Shown here: positions 37,293 through 46,471 of the stretch, piece after piece
Layout: every line of letters begins with the position of its first letter
Numbering within the stretch: the stretch's first letter is position 1
Assembly (NCBI RefSeq): GCF_025377685.1
Contig: NZ_JACEHK010000001.1
Span: 300,554 to 364,553, forward strand
From: Anaerobacillus sp. CMMVII
Lineage (GTDB): Bacteria > Bacillota > Bacilli > Bacillales > Anaerobacillaceae
Direction of reading: 5' to 3'
DNA: 64,000 bases
Position numbers and translations under genes: made by a program
The notes under the pieces: generated by a model
The model's database searches: none
What the model was told of the DNA's origin: nothing
Seen by the model: the letters and a program-made list of their open reading frames with translations, nothing else

Positions 37293-37342
37293 CACTCTCA
37301 CCTCGAGGAGCTAGATATGACTTGGTTGGTGAGGTGAGAGTG
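37293..37342. other. 12-bp perfect hairpin after lutC
   Basis: CACTCTCACCTC (37293-37304) and GAGGTGAGAGTG (37331-37342) pair perfectly around a 26-nt loop. There is no T run, so it is not a standard terminator. It abuts the right att-like repeat. 37164-37292 shows no feature. Confidence 0.6.
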
Positions 37343-37430
37343 GTTTGCTACCAAAATGCTTACAAAGTAATTATTTAGAGGTTTCTCATTAGTTATAACA
37401 AACTTTTGAGAAGCCTTTTTGATTCTGTTC
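37341..37430. repeat. att-like direct repeat and second integrase-end relic, right copy
   Basis: TGGTTTGCTACCAAAATGC and the GAGGTTTCTCATTAGTT that follows are a diverged copy of 33594-33650. On the minus strand KKASQKF can be read where the left relic has KKEASHKF. So both flanks of lutABC carry the end of a related integrase, in the same direction. Confidence 0.5.
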
Positions 37431-37535
37431 AAAAACTTTTTAAACAAAAAAGTATATAAAGGGTGACAATAGTCACTTACTGGAAGATTAGCTTCACTTA
37501 TACTGAAATTAATCAACGAAGGGGAGGTTGAAAGA

Positions 37536-37679
37536 ATGGCAATCGAAAAACTAGATAAAACGGAAGCTCATAAGGAAGAAAGATCTTTAGTAGGAACAGC
37601 CTTTGGAGTTGGATTTGTCGGGATAGTCATTTTAGTTAGTTATCTTACTCTATACGGATTTTACTTGGCTAGAGTGTAG
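37536..37679 (+). CDS. Cytochrome c oxidase subunit IIa-like small protein (47 aa)
   Basis: The ATG at 37536 follows AAGGGGAGG. The 47-residue product has a charged N-terminus (EKLDKTEAHKEERS) and one membrane helix (GTAFGVGFVGIVILVSYLTL). Size, layout and position just before subunits II and I match subunit IIa of ba3-type oxidases, in which a single helix replaces the first helix of a normal subunit II. Confidence 0.8.
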   Translation: MAIEKLDKTEAHKEERSLVGTAFGVGFVGIVILVSYLTLYGFYLARV

Positions 37680-37696
37680 AAAGGGGAATGGGGAAA

Positions 37697-38158
37697 ATGC
37701 ATAAATCAGAAAAAGTTTGGCTTACAATAAGTTTTGGTATGATCATGTTATTTATGATAGCAACTGGTTATCAAGCATTTGCGCTAGGTATGGCACCTCC
37801 AGGAGGAATGGAAACGCTTGATCCACAAAAAGTTGATCAAACAGCACCGTTTGATAATCCGGGAATTACGCAAATTGGCGAAAACGAATATGAAGTAGTT
37901 ATGACTCTACAACTCTTTAGTTTTACTCCTATGAATATTGAAGTTCCAGCAGGTTCAACGGTTCATTTCATATTAACATCAAAAGACGTTGTCCATGGGT
38001 TTCAAATTGTAGATACAAATGTAAACGGGATGGTAATGCCAGGTCATATTCTAAATGTTACGCAAAAATTTGATAAGCCTGGTGAGTATTTAGTGTTATG
38101 TAATGAATATTGTGGTATCGGTCACCAATATATGGCGACAACGATTACGGTTAAATAA
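37697..38158 (+). CDS. cbaB: ba3-type cytochrome c oxidase subunit II
   Basis: It carries the CuA centre that takes electrons from cytochrome c. The ATG at 37697 lies 10 nt after AAAGGGG; another ATG at 37688 is too near that site. 153 aa. One N-terminal membrane anchor (residues ~8-30) is followed by a cupredoxin domain with the CuA ligands H100, C135, E137, C139, H143 and M146 (CNEYCGIGHQYM). The short form with a single helix is typical of the ba3 family, with subunit IIa making up the missing helix. Confidence 0.92.
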   Translation: MHKSEKVWLTISFGMIMLFMIATGYQAFALGMAPPGGMETLDPQKVDQTAPFDNPGITQIGENEYEVVMTLQLFSFTPMNIEVPAGSTVHFILTSKDVVHGFQIVDTNVNGMVMPGHILNVTQKFDKPGEYLVLCNEYCGIGHQYMATTITVK

Positions 38159-38173
38159 AGGGGGGGAATTAAG

Positions 38174-39853
38174 TTGGAAATGAGCGCACAAGCACTAAAA
38201 GATAAAACAAATGAAGTGTTAGGAGTAAATCCTGAGGACGCTAAATTAACGAAATCATATTTATTAGTATCATTTATTGCATTACTTCTCGGGGGACTTT
38301 TTGGATTATTACAAGGTATAAATCGTGCCGGACTCTTAGAGCTACCAAATTGGCTTAACTACTATCAAGTTCTAACTGCTCATGGTTTATTGTTAATAGT
38401 AGTATTTTCTGGGTTCTTTATGATTGGTTATTTTTATTCAGGTCTTTCACATACATTAGGCGGTCTTCTTCCTAAGGTTAGAAAGCTTGCCTGGGTTGGT
38501 TATGGATTAAGTATGTTCGGTACGGTATTAGTTGTGATTATGGTATTAATGAACGAAGCATCGGTTTTATTCACATTTTATCCACCGATGAAGGCGAACC
38601 CAATCTTTTATTTTGGATTAGTATTTGTTGTACTAGGAATTTGGGCGTGCTGCATCGGGGCATTTATTCAAGTAGCAAATTGGAGAAAGCAAAATAAAGG
38701 TCAACATCTTCCAATCCTTGCTTTCTTTGCAACTGGAGCCTTCGTTTTACTAATAGCTTGTACAGCTTTTGTTGCAGTTGAAGTTTTATTCCTAATCCTA
38801 CCTTGGTCACTTGGTTGGGTTGATACAATCAATGTTATGTTAGCACGTACGCTGTTCTGGGCGTTTGGACATACAGCCGTTAATATCTGGTATTTGACTG
38901 CGGTATCTGCTTGGTATGTCATTGTACCGAGAGTTATTGGTGGAACACTTTGGAGCGATACGTTAACTCGTGTTGTTGTTGTTGCTCTTGTTATCATGAA
39001 TATTACTGGTGGTTTCCATCATCAAATCGTTGACCCAGGTATTAATGATACAGTCAAATATATGCATGTATTTATGAGTTTAGCCATTGGTTTCCCTTCA
39101 TTAATGACGGCATATGCACTATTTGTTGTAATGGAACGTACAGGTAGAAGAAAAGGTGGAAAAGGTGTTTTTGGATGGCTTAAAAAATTACCTTGGGGCG
39201 ATGTTCGTTTCTTAGCACCGTTCATTGGGATGCTTGCCTTTGCTCCAGCTGGCGCAGGTGGTATTGCCCAAACAACATTCCAATTAAATGCAGTTGTTCA
39301 TAACACGATGTGGGTGGTTGGACATTTCCACTTAACACTAGGTATGTCTGTTGCAATGACTTTCTTTGGTATTAGTTACTGGTTAATTCCTTATCTTTCA
39401 GGTCGTGTATTAACTCCAGCTATAAATAAATTAGGTGTGATCCAAACAATTATCTGGTCAGGTGCTATGATCCTTATGTCATTCGCAATGCACACAGCAG
39501 GATTATTTGGTTCACCACGAAGAACTTCGTATACAACTTACGGAGATCACGCAGCAGCACTTGGATGGGATCCATACATGTTGTTAATAGGTATTGGTGC
39601 AGTACTCTTATTAATTGGAGTTCTTATCCAGTTCTACGTAGTAATAAACCTTATGTTCTTTGCTCCAAAGGGTCTAACAGAATTCCCAATTGCACAAAAA
39701 GAACCAGGAGATGTGACTGGATATTGGACAGAAAGATGGGGAGTATGGGTTGTACTGATGATTATTGTTGTCGCAATGGCCTACGTAATCCCTATTGTTG
39801 ACATGATTGTTAACGCACCTCCAGGAGGGTCACCGCCATTTAGAACTTGGTAG
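38174..39853 (+). CDS. cbaA: ba3-type cytochrome c oxidase subunit I
   Basis: The catalytic subunit that reduces oxygen at the haem-CuB site. It has 559 aa and about 13 helices. The TTG at 38174 sits 6 nt after GGGGGGGAA; an ATG at 38180 is the alternative. Histidine ligands are in TAHGLL (low-spin haem), FGHTAVNIWY (CuB with Tyr two turns on), GFHHQI (CuB) and GHFHLTLG (both haems). The lack of the D-channel residues of A-type oxidases fits the B-family. It forms an operon with IIa and II; a 12-bp hairpin without a T run follows at 39863-39900. Confidence 0.93.
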   Translation: MEMSAQALKDKTNEVLGVNPEDAKLTKSYLLVSFIALLLGGLFGLLQGINRAGLLELPNWLNYYQVLTAHGLLLIVVFSGFFMIGYFYSGLSHTLGGLLPKVRKLAWVGYGLSMFGTVLVVIMVLMNEASVLFTFYPPMKANPIFYFGLVFVVLGIWACCIGAFIQVANWRKQNKGQHLPILAFFATGAFVLLIACTAFVAVEVLFLILPWSLGWVDTINVMLARTLFWAFGHTAVNIWYLTAVSAWYVIVPRVIGGTLWSDTLTRVVVVALVIMNITGGFHHQIVDPGINDTVKYMHVFMSLAIGFPSLMTAYALFVVMERTGRRKGGKGVFGWLKKLPWGDVRFLAPFIGMLAFAPAGAGGIAQTTFQLNAVVHNTMWVVGHFHLTLGMSVAMTFFGISYWLIPYLSGRVLTPAINKLGVIQTIIWSGAMILMSFAMHTAGLFGSPRRTSYTTYGDHAAALGWDPYMLLIGIGAVLLLIGVLIQFYVVINLMFFAPKGLTEFPIAQKEPGDVTGYWTERWGVWVVLMIIVVAMAYVIPIVDMIVNAPPGGSPPFRTW

Positions 39854-39862
39854 GCTAGATTA

Positions 39863-39900
39863 GTAAAGAGATAGTTCGTAAACTACGGCTATCTCTTTAC
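39863..39900 (+). other. Perfect 12-bp hairpin between subunit I and sco
   Basis: GTAAAGAGATAG and CTATCTCTTTAC pair around a 14-nt loop. With no T run it may be an mRNA processing or stabilising stem that lowers sco expression relative to the oxidase genes. Confidence 0.6.
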
Positions 39901-39938
39901 TCATAGTTTGATACTATTAAAGTAAGGAAGTGACCTAC

Positions 39939-40570
39939 ATGAATAAAAATCAGCATAATACAATTGCTATCATTGTTGTTTTATTATTTGGATGTATCTT
40001 GTTTTATGTAGGAACAGATGGGTTTCGTGCATTTACGGCAGAAACTGCAAGATTTAATCAATTAATGAAAGATCAACCTCAATTTCCAGAAGTAACTTTA
40101 GAGGATAGTAATGGTCGAATTTACTCATTTACTGAATTTGAAAATAAATATGTATTTATTACATTTATGTATACAGCTTGTACCTCAATTTGCTGGCAAT
40201 TAGAATTTAACATGGGGGACGTGTACGACCGCATTCCTGAGGAATATATTGGAGAAGACATTGTCTTTTAAGCATCAGTTTTGATCCAATGATAGACGAT
40301 CCAGCGACGTTAGATAGATATAAAGACTTCTTTAATAGTGATGGAGAAACTTGGAGGATGGCAAGAATTAATGATCAAGGTGAATTAGATACTTTGCTGA
40401 AAGAATTTGGGGTGATTGTTATTCCAGATGGTTATGGAAATTATGTTCATAATTCAGCGTTTTATTTAGTTAATAGACAAGGGACTCTCACCAACATTAT
40501 GGACTTTACAAAGGTAGAAGAAGCTGCAAACACAGTTATTACGATACTTGAAAACGATAAGGGGGAGTAG
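39939..40570 (+). CDS. SCO1/SenC copper chaperone (frameshifted in this sequence)
   Basis: Sco proteins insert copper into CuA of cytochrome oxidase. The ATG at 39939 follows AAGGAAG. One T missing from the T4 run at 40266-40269 breaks the frame; restoring it gives DIVFLSISFDPMIDD and a ~210-aa protein. A single N-terminal membrane anchor precedes a thioredoxin fold with the copper-binding TACTSIC (CxxxC) and the later HNSAFYLV histidine. It lies straight after the ba3 oxidase, fitting its role. The break is probably a sequencing error. Confidence 0.85.
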
Positions 40571-40573
40571 GTG

Positions 40574-41131
40574 ATGGAACAATTTAAGTTAGGTTTAGCC
40601 TTATTTATTTTCTTAGCTATTCCTCCTGTTGCTAAATTTATGGAATCGGTCATGGTCATTCATATGCATATGCAAATGCCAATGCTTATTATAGCAGGTC
40701 TATTAATGGCACCTTTCTTCCAACAACGATTTCCTCATTTTTTTGAAAAATGGAATCAAAATGGACTACCAGGAATTTTATTGTTTATCATAATTATGGG
40801 CTATTGGTTGTTACCAAGAACGATGGATGAAGCATTAACGTTACAAGCAGTAGAAGTATTTAAGTTTATAAGTTTACCATTTTTAGCAGGGGTACCATTG
40901 CGTGATAGTTGGAAAAAGCTTAGTGATTTTCGAAAAAATACAGTCATCACTTTTTTTACGGTCGTATTTTTAGGGATGGGTTTACTTTATATACTTGCCC
41001 CCGACCAATTATGTAATAATTACTTGATTATTGAGCAGCTAACGCTTGGTTGGGCATTTGTGTTAACGGCAATTGGTATGGTCATTTACCTCTTGTATGT
41101 AGCTTTTGTAGATCCCACTCAGTACGAGTAA
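40574..41131 (+). CDS. Polytopic membrane protein of the oxidase operon, CtaG-like
   Basis: A 185-aa protein with about five to six membrane helices. The ATG at 40574 (or GTG at 40571) follows AAGGGGGAG. The early VMVIHMHMQMPMLIIAG is rich in His and Met, like the H-M-x-x-H-M segment of the oxidase assembly factor CtaG. Placed between sco and ctaB, it probably helps copper or oxidase assembly. The match is by pattern only and it is shorter than CtaG. Confidence 0.6.
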   Translation: MEQFKLGLALFIFLAIPPVAKFMESVMVIHMHMQMPMLIIAGLLMAPFFQQRFPHFFEKWNQNGLPGILLFIIIMGYWLLPRTMDEALTLQAVEVFKFISLPFLAGVPLRDSWKKLSDFRKNTVITFFTVVFLGMGLLYILAPDQLCNNYLIIEQLTLGWAFVLTAIGMVIYLLYVAFVDPTQYE

Positions 41132-41184
41132 TCTGATATACTTGAAAGGCAGTTAGTTTGCAGTACTTTTAGGAGGCAATAAGG

Positions 41185-42131
41185 ATGAATAAACAAAACA
41201 TAATCTCTCAACAGCAGGGAGTGGAAACTCCGGATTCATATTTTAATAAAAAAATGCAATGACTCTCATTAGTGATTTAAAATCATTACTGAAAGGGCCT
41301 GTTTTAATCGCAAATGTCCTACCGGTTTTTACGGGTTTTTGGTTAGCGTTGTATTTTTCGAATGCCTCCTTTAATGAATACTTGCTTATGTTCATCTTAA
41401 CAATTGCCGGAAGTACGTTTGTAATGGCTGGTGCACTTGTATTAAATAATTGGTATGATGTCGATATTGATTCAATTATGGCAAGGACGAAACATCGCCC
41501 GACGGTAACTGGGAAAATCCCTTTGAAATTTGTATTGTATTTAGGTATTATCCTTACGCTCCTTGGGTTCGTTCTCTTACTTTTTACGACTGTTGAAGCA
41601 ACAGTCTATGCATTTATCGGATGGTTTACGTATGTATTTTTATATACCATGTGGTCAAAAAGAAAGTATACGTTAAATACAGTGATAGGAAGTGTTTCAG
41701 GTGCAGTTACGCCATTAATTGGGTGGACAGCGATAACGTCTGGGTTTCATATTGTTCCTATCATATTATTTTCAATTTTGTTTATTTGGCAAATGCCGCA
41801 CACATTTGCAATCGCCATGAGGAAATATGAGGAGTATAAAGCAGCAGGTGTTGCCATGCTCCCAGTGGTTCATGGTTTTAAAGTGACTAAAAGACAAATG
41901 GTTGTTTATGTTGCCTGTTTACTACCTTTACCATTGTATTTAATACAGTTTAGTTTAACCTTTGTGATTATTGCAACAGTGCTTAATCTTACGTGGCTAG
42001 CATTAAGTATTAGAGGATTATTTACGAAAAACGACCAAAAGTATGCTTATATTAGCTTTCTTTACTCAGTTAATTATATAACAATCATATTTCTTCTTAT
42101 GGTAATTGTAACGTTTCCGATATTTAAATAG
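41185..42131 (+). CDS. ctaB: Protoheme IX farnesyltransferase CtaB (frameshifted in this sequence)
   Basis: CtaB makes haem O by adding a farnesyl group to haem B, which oxidase haems need. The ATG at 41185 follows AGGAGGCAATAAGG. The A7 tract at 41248-41254 lacks one A; with it the frame reads YFNKKNAMTLISDLKSLLKGP, about 315 aa, a normal size. The prenyltransferase motif NNWYDVDIDSIMARTKHRP is present, followed by about seven more helices. The open frame starting at 41259 alone would lack the usual N-terminus. Confidence 0.9.
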
Positions 42132-42154
42132 CTCTCAACTCGAGACAAAATTTT

Positions 42155-42197
42155 TAAAAAGTCTTTCGACAGTTTACGAACTGGGGGAGGCTTTTTT
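42155..42197 (+). terminator. Terminator of the oxidase-assembly operon
   Basis: AAAAAGTCTTTC and GGGGAGGCTTTTTT form a stem with wobbles around a paired CAGTTTACGAACTG top, followed by a T run. Confidence 0.75.
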
Positions 42198-42237
42198 AGA
42201 TAGATAAGAAAGATAAGAAAGTATATGCGTTTCTAGT

Positions 42238-42366
42238 ACTTGGTGTCTAGCTTCAGGCGCCATCGGCTCGAGGTCAAATAACCTGCCAGATATAAAAGTG
42301 AAAAGCGCACTTTTAATCTGACAGAACATTTGCTTGTCGCCGATAGGCGGGCGCCTTGCGCTTTTC
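42238..42366. repeat. Dispersed palindromic repeat (Bacillus TGTCTAGCT...GCGCTTTT type)
   Basis: Outer arms CAGGCGCCATCGGC and GCCGATAGGCGGGCGCCTTG pair; inner stems are GGTCAAATAACC and CAGATATAAAAGTG with CACTTTTAATCTG. The start TGTCTAGCTTCAGGCGCC and end GCGCCTTGCGCTTTT are ones I associate with intergenic repeats in many Bacillus relatives. The rest of the 42132-42568 gap shows no gene. Confidence 0.7.
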
Positions 42367-42568
42367 TTATATGTTTTACTCAAATTCATTATTTTTGCAA
42401 CTACATATAGATGATATAACTCGGTTAAGATCATTATGAAATTTACTCAAAAGTATTCCTGCTGCAGTATATCGGCAACTGTTAGTACCTTCGATGAAAT
42501 CAAACTCATAATGTGTTATAAAGGTAAATAAAGGTGAATCATTCCAATTTTATAGTAGAGGAGAAATT

Positions 42569-43240
42569 ATGTTGGCTAGTATATTAATCATAGAAGATGA
42601 AAAGAAAATTGCTAGGATACTTCAACTTGAATTGGAACACGAGGGCTATGAAACGGATGCAGCTTTTACTGGTTTGGTTGGGTTAGAAAAGTACAAAGCG
42701 AAAACATGGGATTTAGTTTTGCTTGATGTTATGTTACCTGAGCTCAGTGGGTTAGAAGTTTTAAGAAGAATACGTGCCACAGATTTGCATATTCCGGTTA
42801 TTTTATTGACAGCAAGAAATTCCATTCCTGACAAAGTAAGTGGTCTTGATTTAGGGGCAAATGATTATATTACCAAACCCTTTGAAATTGAAGAGCTTTT
42901 AGCAAGGGTAAGGGCTTGTATCCGTACATCCCACTCACGTTCGTTTCAAGATGATGTTCTGATCTGTCAAGACATAACAGTGAATGAAAAAACGAGAGAA
43001 GTTCGCCGTGGTGAAGAAAGTATTGAGCTTACACCTAAGGAGTTTGAATTATTGGTGTTTTTTATACAAAATAAAGGTCAAGCATTAAACCGCGAGCAAA
43101 TTATCACCAATGTATGGGGCTTTGACTATTATGGGGATACGAATATCGTTGATGTCTATGTACGCCATTTGAGAAAAAAGTTAACTATTGTCGATTCCTT
43201 ACAAACAATCCGTGGTGTAGGTTACCGCTTAAAGGAGTAG
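42569..43240 (+). CDS. OmpR-family response regulator (YkoG-like)
   Basis: A 223-aa two-domain regulator. The receiver has the acidic pocket E9-D10, phospho-acceptor D53 (LLDVMLPE) and K103 (DYITKPF). The C-terminal winged helix ends HLRKKL...IRGVGYRLKE. The ATG follows AGAGGAGAAA. It is 4 nt from the kinase gene and upstream of two PepSY-protein genes; B. subtilis ykoG-ykoH with ykoI/ykoJ has this same set. Confidence 0.9.
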   Translation: MLASILIIEDEKKIARILQLELEHEGYETDAAFTGLVGLEKYKAKTWDLVLLDVMLPELSGLEVLRRIRATDLHIPVILLTARNSIPDKVSGLDLGANDYITKPFEIEELLARVRACIRTSHSRSFQDDVLICQDITVNEKTREVRRGEESIELTPKEFELLVFFIQNKGQALNREQIITNVWGFDYYGDTNIVDVYVRHLRKKLTIVDSLQTIRGVGYRLKE

Positions 43241-43244
43241 CAGA

Positions 43245-44627
43245 ATGAATATTAAACGTAAAATTCTCTTGTTCTCGATTGTCTGGCTTGTCGTGATGTT
43301 ATTACTTATTAATGGCTTTATTTTTCTATTGTTTCAAAAAAACATCTTCGATAACGAGACACAAAGAGTTACGGAACATACACGTACAGTAGTTGCAGCA
43401 ACAAACCAAGCAATAGCAGTAAATGGTGACATACGGGCTTTGTTACGTGCCTATCTACCGACCAATGGTATGATCAGGATCATTACAGAAGAAACAACTT
43501 CGATCCTTACGATATCTAAAGAAGGTTATATGCTTGAACTACCAACAAAGTACCAAAACCAACAGTCAGTAGAGGTCCGAACCTTTCATGATGTTCCCTA
43601 TGCGGTGGTTTCCTTTCCAATTATTTGGACAGACGGAAGTGTCGTGATGCTTGAAGTGACTGAGAGCCTAGAAGGGTCTAAGAATTTAATGCGGTCATTA
43701 TTGATCGTTTTAACGATTGCCTCCCTAATGGTCTTGGTTCCAGCGTTATTTTTAGGAAATATGTTAAGTAGGCTTATCCTAACGCCAATTAAAGTATTAA
43801 CAAATACGATGAAGCAAATCCAAGCTACTGGAGAATATAAAAAGATCGAACTTAACTCAGCCTCTAAAGATGAACTTTACACAATGGGGGAAACCTTTAA
43901 TCGTATGATTGATATTTTGGAACAGAACTATCAAAAGCAACATCAGTTTGTTTCTGATGCTTCCCATGAATTAAAGACTCCGCTGACCGTTATTGAGAGC
44001 TATGCAAGTATGTTAAAACGTTGGGGAATGAAGAAACCAGAGCTTTTAGAGGAAGCGGTTGAAGCTATTTACTCTGAGGCTGTCCGTATGAAGGATATGA
44101 CTGAGCAAATGTTGCAATTGGCAAACGAAGACTCCAAGTTCACGCTTGAAATAAAAGAGGTAGATTTGCTTACTTTATGTCAGCAGGCAAGTCAGCATAT
44201 AGAGGTTTCGTTTAAAAGGGAGATTTTCATTTTAGAAGAAGGGAATTCGTATCAGATCTGGGCAGACGAAAATAAGTTGAAACAAGTGGTCTATATTTTA
44301 TTGGATAATGCCAGAAAATACAGTCAGGATAGCATCACAATTAAACTTGCTGAACAAGAGAATACCTGCTCTTTCTCAATCATAGATAAAGGAATTGGGA
44401 TTCCAAATGCAGATTCAGAAAAAATCTTCGACCGCTTTTATCGAGTTGACAAAGCGAGAACTCGTGAAACAGGTGGAGTCGGTTTAGGACTTTCGATTGC
44501 TAAAAAGATTATTGATGCACATGATGGTACTATTACACTAGCAAGTGTGGAAGGTACAGGGACAGGTGTTACAGTAACCCTTCCAAAATTTAGCGGAGGA
44601 AGGAATGTGAATGAGATTGAAAAATAA
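43245..44627 (+). CDS. Sensor histidine kinase (YkoH-like)
   Basis: A 460-aa membrane kinase. TM helices are at ~7-29 and ~150-172 with an extracytoplasmic sensor of about 120 residues between, then a HAMP region, the H-box with phospho-acceptor H241 (DASHELKTPL), N-box LLDNARKYS, G1 DKGIGIP and G2 GGVGLGLSI. The signal is unknown; the PepSY neighbours suggest envelope or protease state. It overlaps the next gene by 17 nt. Confidence 0.9.
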   Translation: MNIKRKILLFSIVWLVVMLLLINGFIFLLFQKNIFDNETQRVTEHTRTVVAATNQAIAVNGDIRALLRAYLPTNGMIRIITEETTSILTISKEGYMLELPTKYQNQQSVEVRTFHDVPYAVVSFPIIWTDGSVVMLEVTESLEGSKNLMRSLLIVLTIASLMVLVPALFLGNMLSRLILTPIKVLTNTMKQIQATGEYKKIELNSASKDELYTMGETFNRMIDILEQNYQKQHQFVSDASHELKTPLTVIESYASMLKRWGMKKPELLEEAVEAIYSEAVRMKDMTEQMLQLANEDSKFTLEIKEVDLLTLCQQASQHIEVSFKREIFILEEGNSYQIWADENKLKQVVYILLDNARKYSQDSITIKLAEQENTCSFSIIDKGIGIPNADSEKIFDRFYRVDKARTRETGGVGLGLSIAKKIIDAHDGTITLASVEGTGTGVTVTLPKFSGGRNVNEIEK

Positions 44628-45132
44628 AAGATTCTTTATCGGACTTATTACATTCTTTATGCTGTTTTTGCTGTTGTTCATATTCTTCCTTTTTATTAAT
44701 CAAGATACCACTCTTGCAACAGAGGAAGAGATTGTGGCAATTGTGCAGTCACAATATGAAGGTAGCACCGTACAATCCGTCATTCAAAAGAAATCCGAAT
44801 TTACTATTGTTATCGATCATAGTTTAGGTGAATATGAACTTGTAATAAATGGTCAAACACGAGAGATCACCGCTCTTCGCTTACTAAATCTTCATGATAT
44901 AGAGAGCCCAAAAGATGAGCAAGGTAAAGGACAAATCGCAATTTTGTTAACGGAACAAGAGGCTATAGACATTGCCCTTCAAGAGGTTAGTGGCAAATTG
45001 GATGAAATAGAATTAGAGTTAGAAGATGGGATTATGGTTTATGAAGTTGAAATTGAAGTAGACGATCAAACTGAGGTAACTATCATTATTAATGCCTATA
45101 CTGGTAAAGTGCTTTCAGTGACCTGGGATTAA
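44611..45132 (+). CDS. Membrane-anchored PepSY-domain protein (YkoJ-like)
   Basis: A 173-aa protein with a strong N-terminal membrane segment (residues ~8-29) and one clear PepSY domain at the C-terminus (LTEQEAIDIALQEVSGKLDEIELE to NAYTGKVLSVTWD). PepSY domains may inhibit peptidases; here the likely place is outside the membrane. The ATG at 44611 lies inside the kinase end and follows GGAGGAAGG. Confidence 0.8.
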   Translation: MRLKNKRFFIGLITFFMLFLLLFIFFLFINQDTTLATEEEIVAIVQSQYEGSTVQSVIQKKSEFTIVIDHSLGEYELVINGQTREITALRLLNLHDIESPKDEQGKGQIAILLTEQEAIDIALQEVSGKLDEIELELEDGIMVYEVEIEVDDQTEVTIIINAYTGKVLSVTWD

Positions 45133-45239
45133 GCTTTATTAAAATTTTTTAATGTTATACTCCTTTTCTGTTAATGTTCAAGAGGTATGATGAATTTGTA
45201 GCAAAGAGAGCTAAACAGATTAAAGGAGGAAAACGACAA

Positions 45240-45800
45240 ATGAAACTATTCACAGCGGTAATCATAGGTGCTGTACTAATTGGTGGGGTAAGTGTAGGTG
45301 CACAAGTATTTACAAAGGATGAACCTGTTCCAAGCTTACAGGAGGTCCGTAACCTAGAAGTAGTGTCAACTAGTAGTACAGGAATTACTGTATCAGAGGC
45401 TTCTGAGATTGCGTTAGCAAAAGTGGAAGGTGGAGTGATCACTGAGGTAGAAAAAGAACGTAAAAATGGTCGATTGGTTTATGAGATTGAAGTGAAAAAT
45501 GAACAGTACGAGTATGAATTTAAGATAGATCAGCAAACCGGAGAGATTATTAAGATAGAAAAAGATGACAGAGATCACAAACGAAAAACGTTGTCACCTA
45601 CAATTATTCCGATCGATAAAGCCAAGGAAATTGCGCTAAACGAAGTAGCGGGTAAGATTGATGAGATTGAGCTTGAAAGAGAAAATGGTGCATACATTTA
45701 TGAAGTAGAAATCGAAACAGACCAATATGGAGATGACGATGTTACGGTATATATAGATGCAGTCACAGGAAAAGTGTTGTATGTAGAGTGGGACGACTAA
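45240..45800 (+). CDS. PepSY-domain protein with two repeats (YkoI-like)
   Basis: The ATG at 45240 with AAAGGAGG upstream gives 186 aa; the TTG at 45174 is too far up. A signal peptide or membrane anchor (KLFTAVIIGAVLIGGVSVGA) is followed by two tandem PepSY domains (ITVSEASEIALAKVEG...GEIIKIEKDD and IPIDKAKEIALNEVAG...GKVLYVEWDD). It probably works with the YkoJ-like neighbour, under control of the two-component system upstream. Confidence 0.82.
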   Translation: MKLFTAVIIGAVLIGGVSVGAQVFTKDEPVPSLQEVRNLEVVSTSSTGITVSEASEIALAKVEGGVITEVEKERKNGRLVYEIEVKNEQYEYEFKIDQQTGEIIKIEKDDRDHKRKTLSPTIIPIDKAKEIALNEVAGKIDEIELERENGAYIYEVEIETDQYGDDDVTVYIDAVTGKVLYVEWDD

Positions 45801-45823
45801 TAAAATCTTAAAAGAAGAACCTA

Positions 45824-45861
45824 AAGGATATGCAAAAGTTTACATACTTTTGCATATCCTT
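45824..45861. terminator. Terminator of the two-component/PepSY operon
   Basis: AAGGATATGCAAAAGT and ACTTTTGCATATCCTT form a perfect 16-bp stem with a 6-nt loop; the T run after it is short. Confidence 0.8.
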
Positions 45862-45967
45862 ATTTTACTTGTTTTGGTATACAAAACTTATCTAGACAAA
45901 AGTCGAGAACGGTCCTATAATAATCACATTGCAAGACATTTTCTTAAATGAAAGAAGGAATTAGCAC

Positions 45968-46450
45968 ATGAACAAAAAGGTGATAACGTCTTTATTAGGT
46001 ATTATCCCATTGCTTTTTGTAGGTTATTATTTGTTTCAAAATGTATCAGGCAATACAGATTTGATGCTCACCTATTTAGAGGAAACAGATGAGTTAACAA
46101 ACGAATACCTCCTTTTAGGCCAGCAAGAATTTGAAATTGAGTCTGAGGAAGAGTTAGAGACATTTACAAGTGAAGTGTTAATTCCTGCTCTTGAAAGCCT
46201 AATCGCAAAGTCTGATGAATATGGCAAAACGATCGAGAAAGAGGAGCTAATAGAAGTGCACAGTATGCAGAGTGCGGCACTTGTTAAGCACCTTGAAGCA
46301 GAAAGAGCATGGCTTGCGGGTGAAGAAGATCAGGCAGACATGTTTTATGAAGAATCAGATAGACTCTACACTGAATATGAAGAAGCGTTAAATAAGCTTG
46401 CGAAAAAATGGGGCGTAGAGATTGAATGGGAAGACGGGGAAGATCAATAA
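45968..46450 (+). CDS. Membrane-anchored acidic hypothetical protein (160 aa)
   Basis: An N-terminal hydrophobic segment (MNKKVITSLLGIIPLLFVGYY) is followed by a very acidic, helix-prone region (EIESEEELETF, EAERAWLAGEEDQ, EIEWEDGEDQ end). No lipobox or catalytic motif is seen. GAAAGAAGGA precedes the ATG. It has its own terminator. I do not recognise the family; an outside-facing helical protein is likely. Confidence 0.65.
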   Translation: MNKKVITSLLGIIPLLFVGYYLFQNVSGNTDLMLTYLEETDELTNEYLLLGQQEFEIESEEELETFTSEVLIPALESLIAKSDEYGKTIEKEELIEVHSMQSAALVKHLEAERAWLAGEEDQADMFYEESDRLYTEYEEALNKLAKKWGVEIEWEDGEDQ

Positions 46451-46471
46451 ATACCCGGTTTGATCCAATAG

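Noticed and set aside
39565..39801. Plus-strand frame inside oxidase subunit I
   Set aside because: It is an out-of-frame shadow of cbaA.
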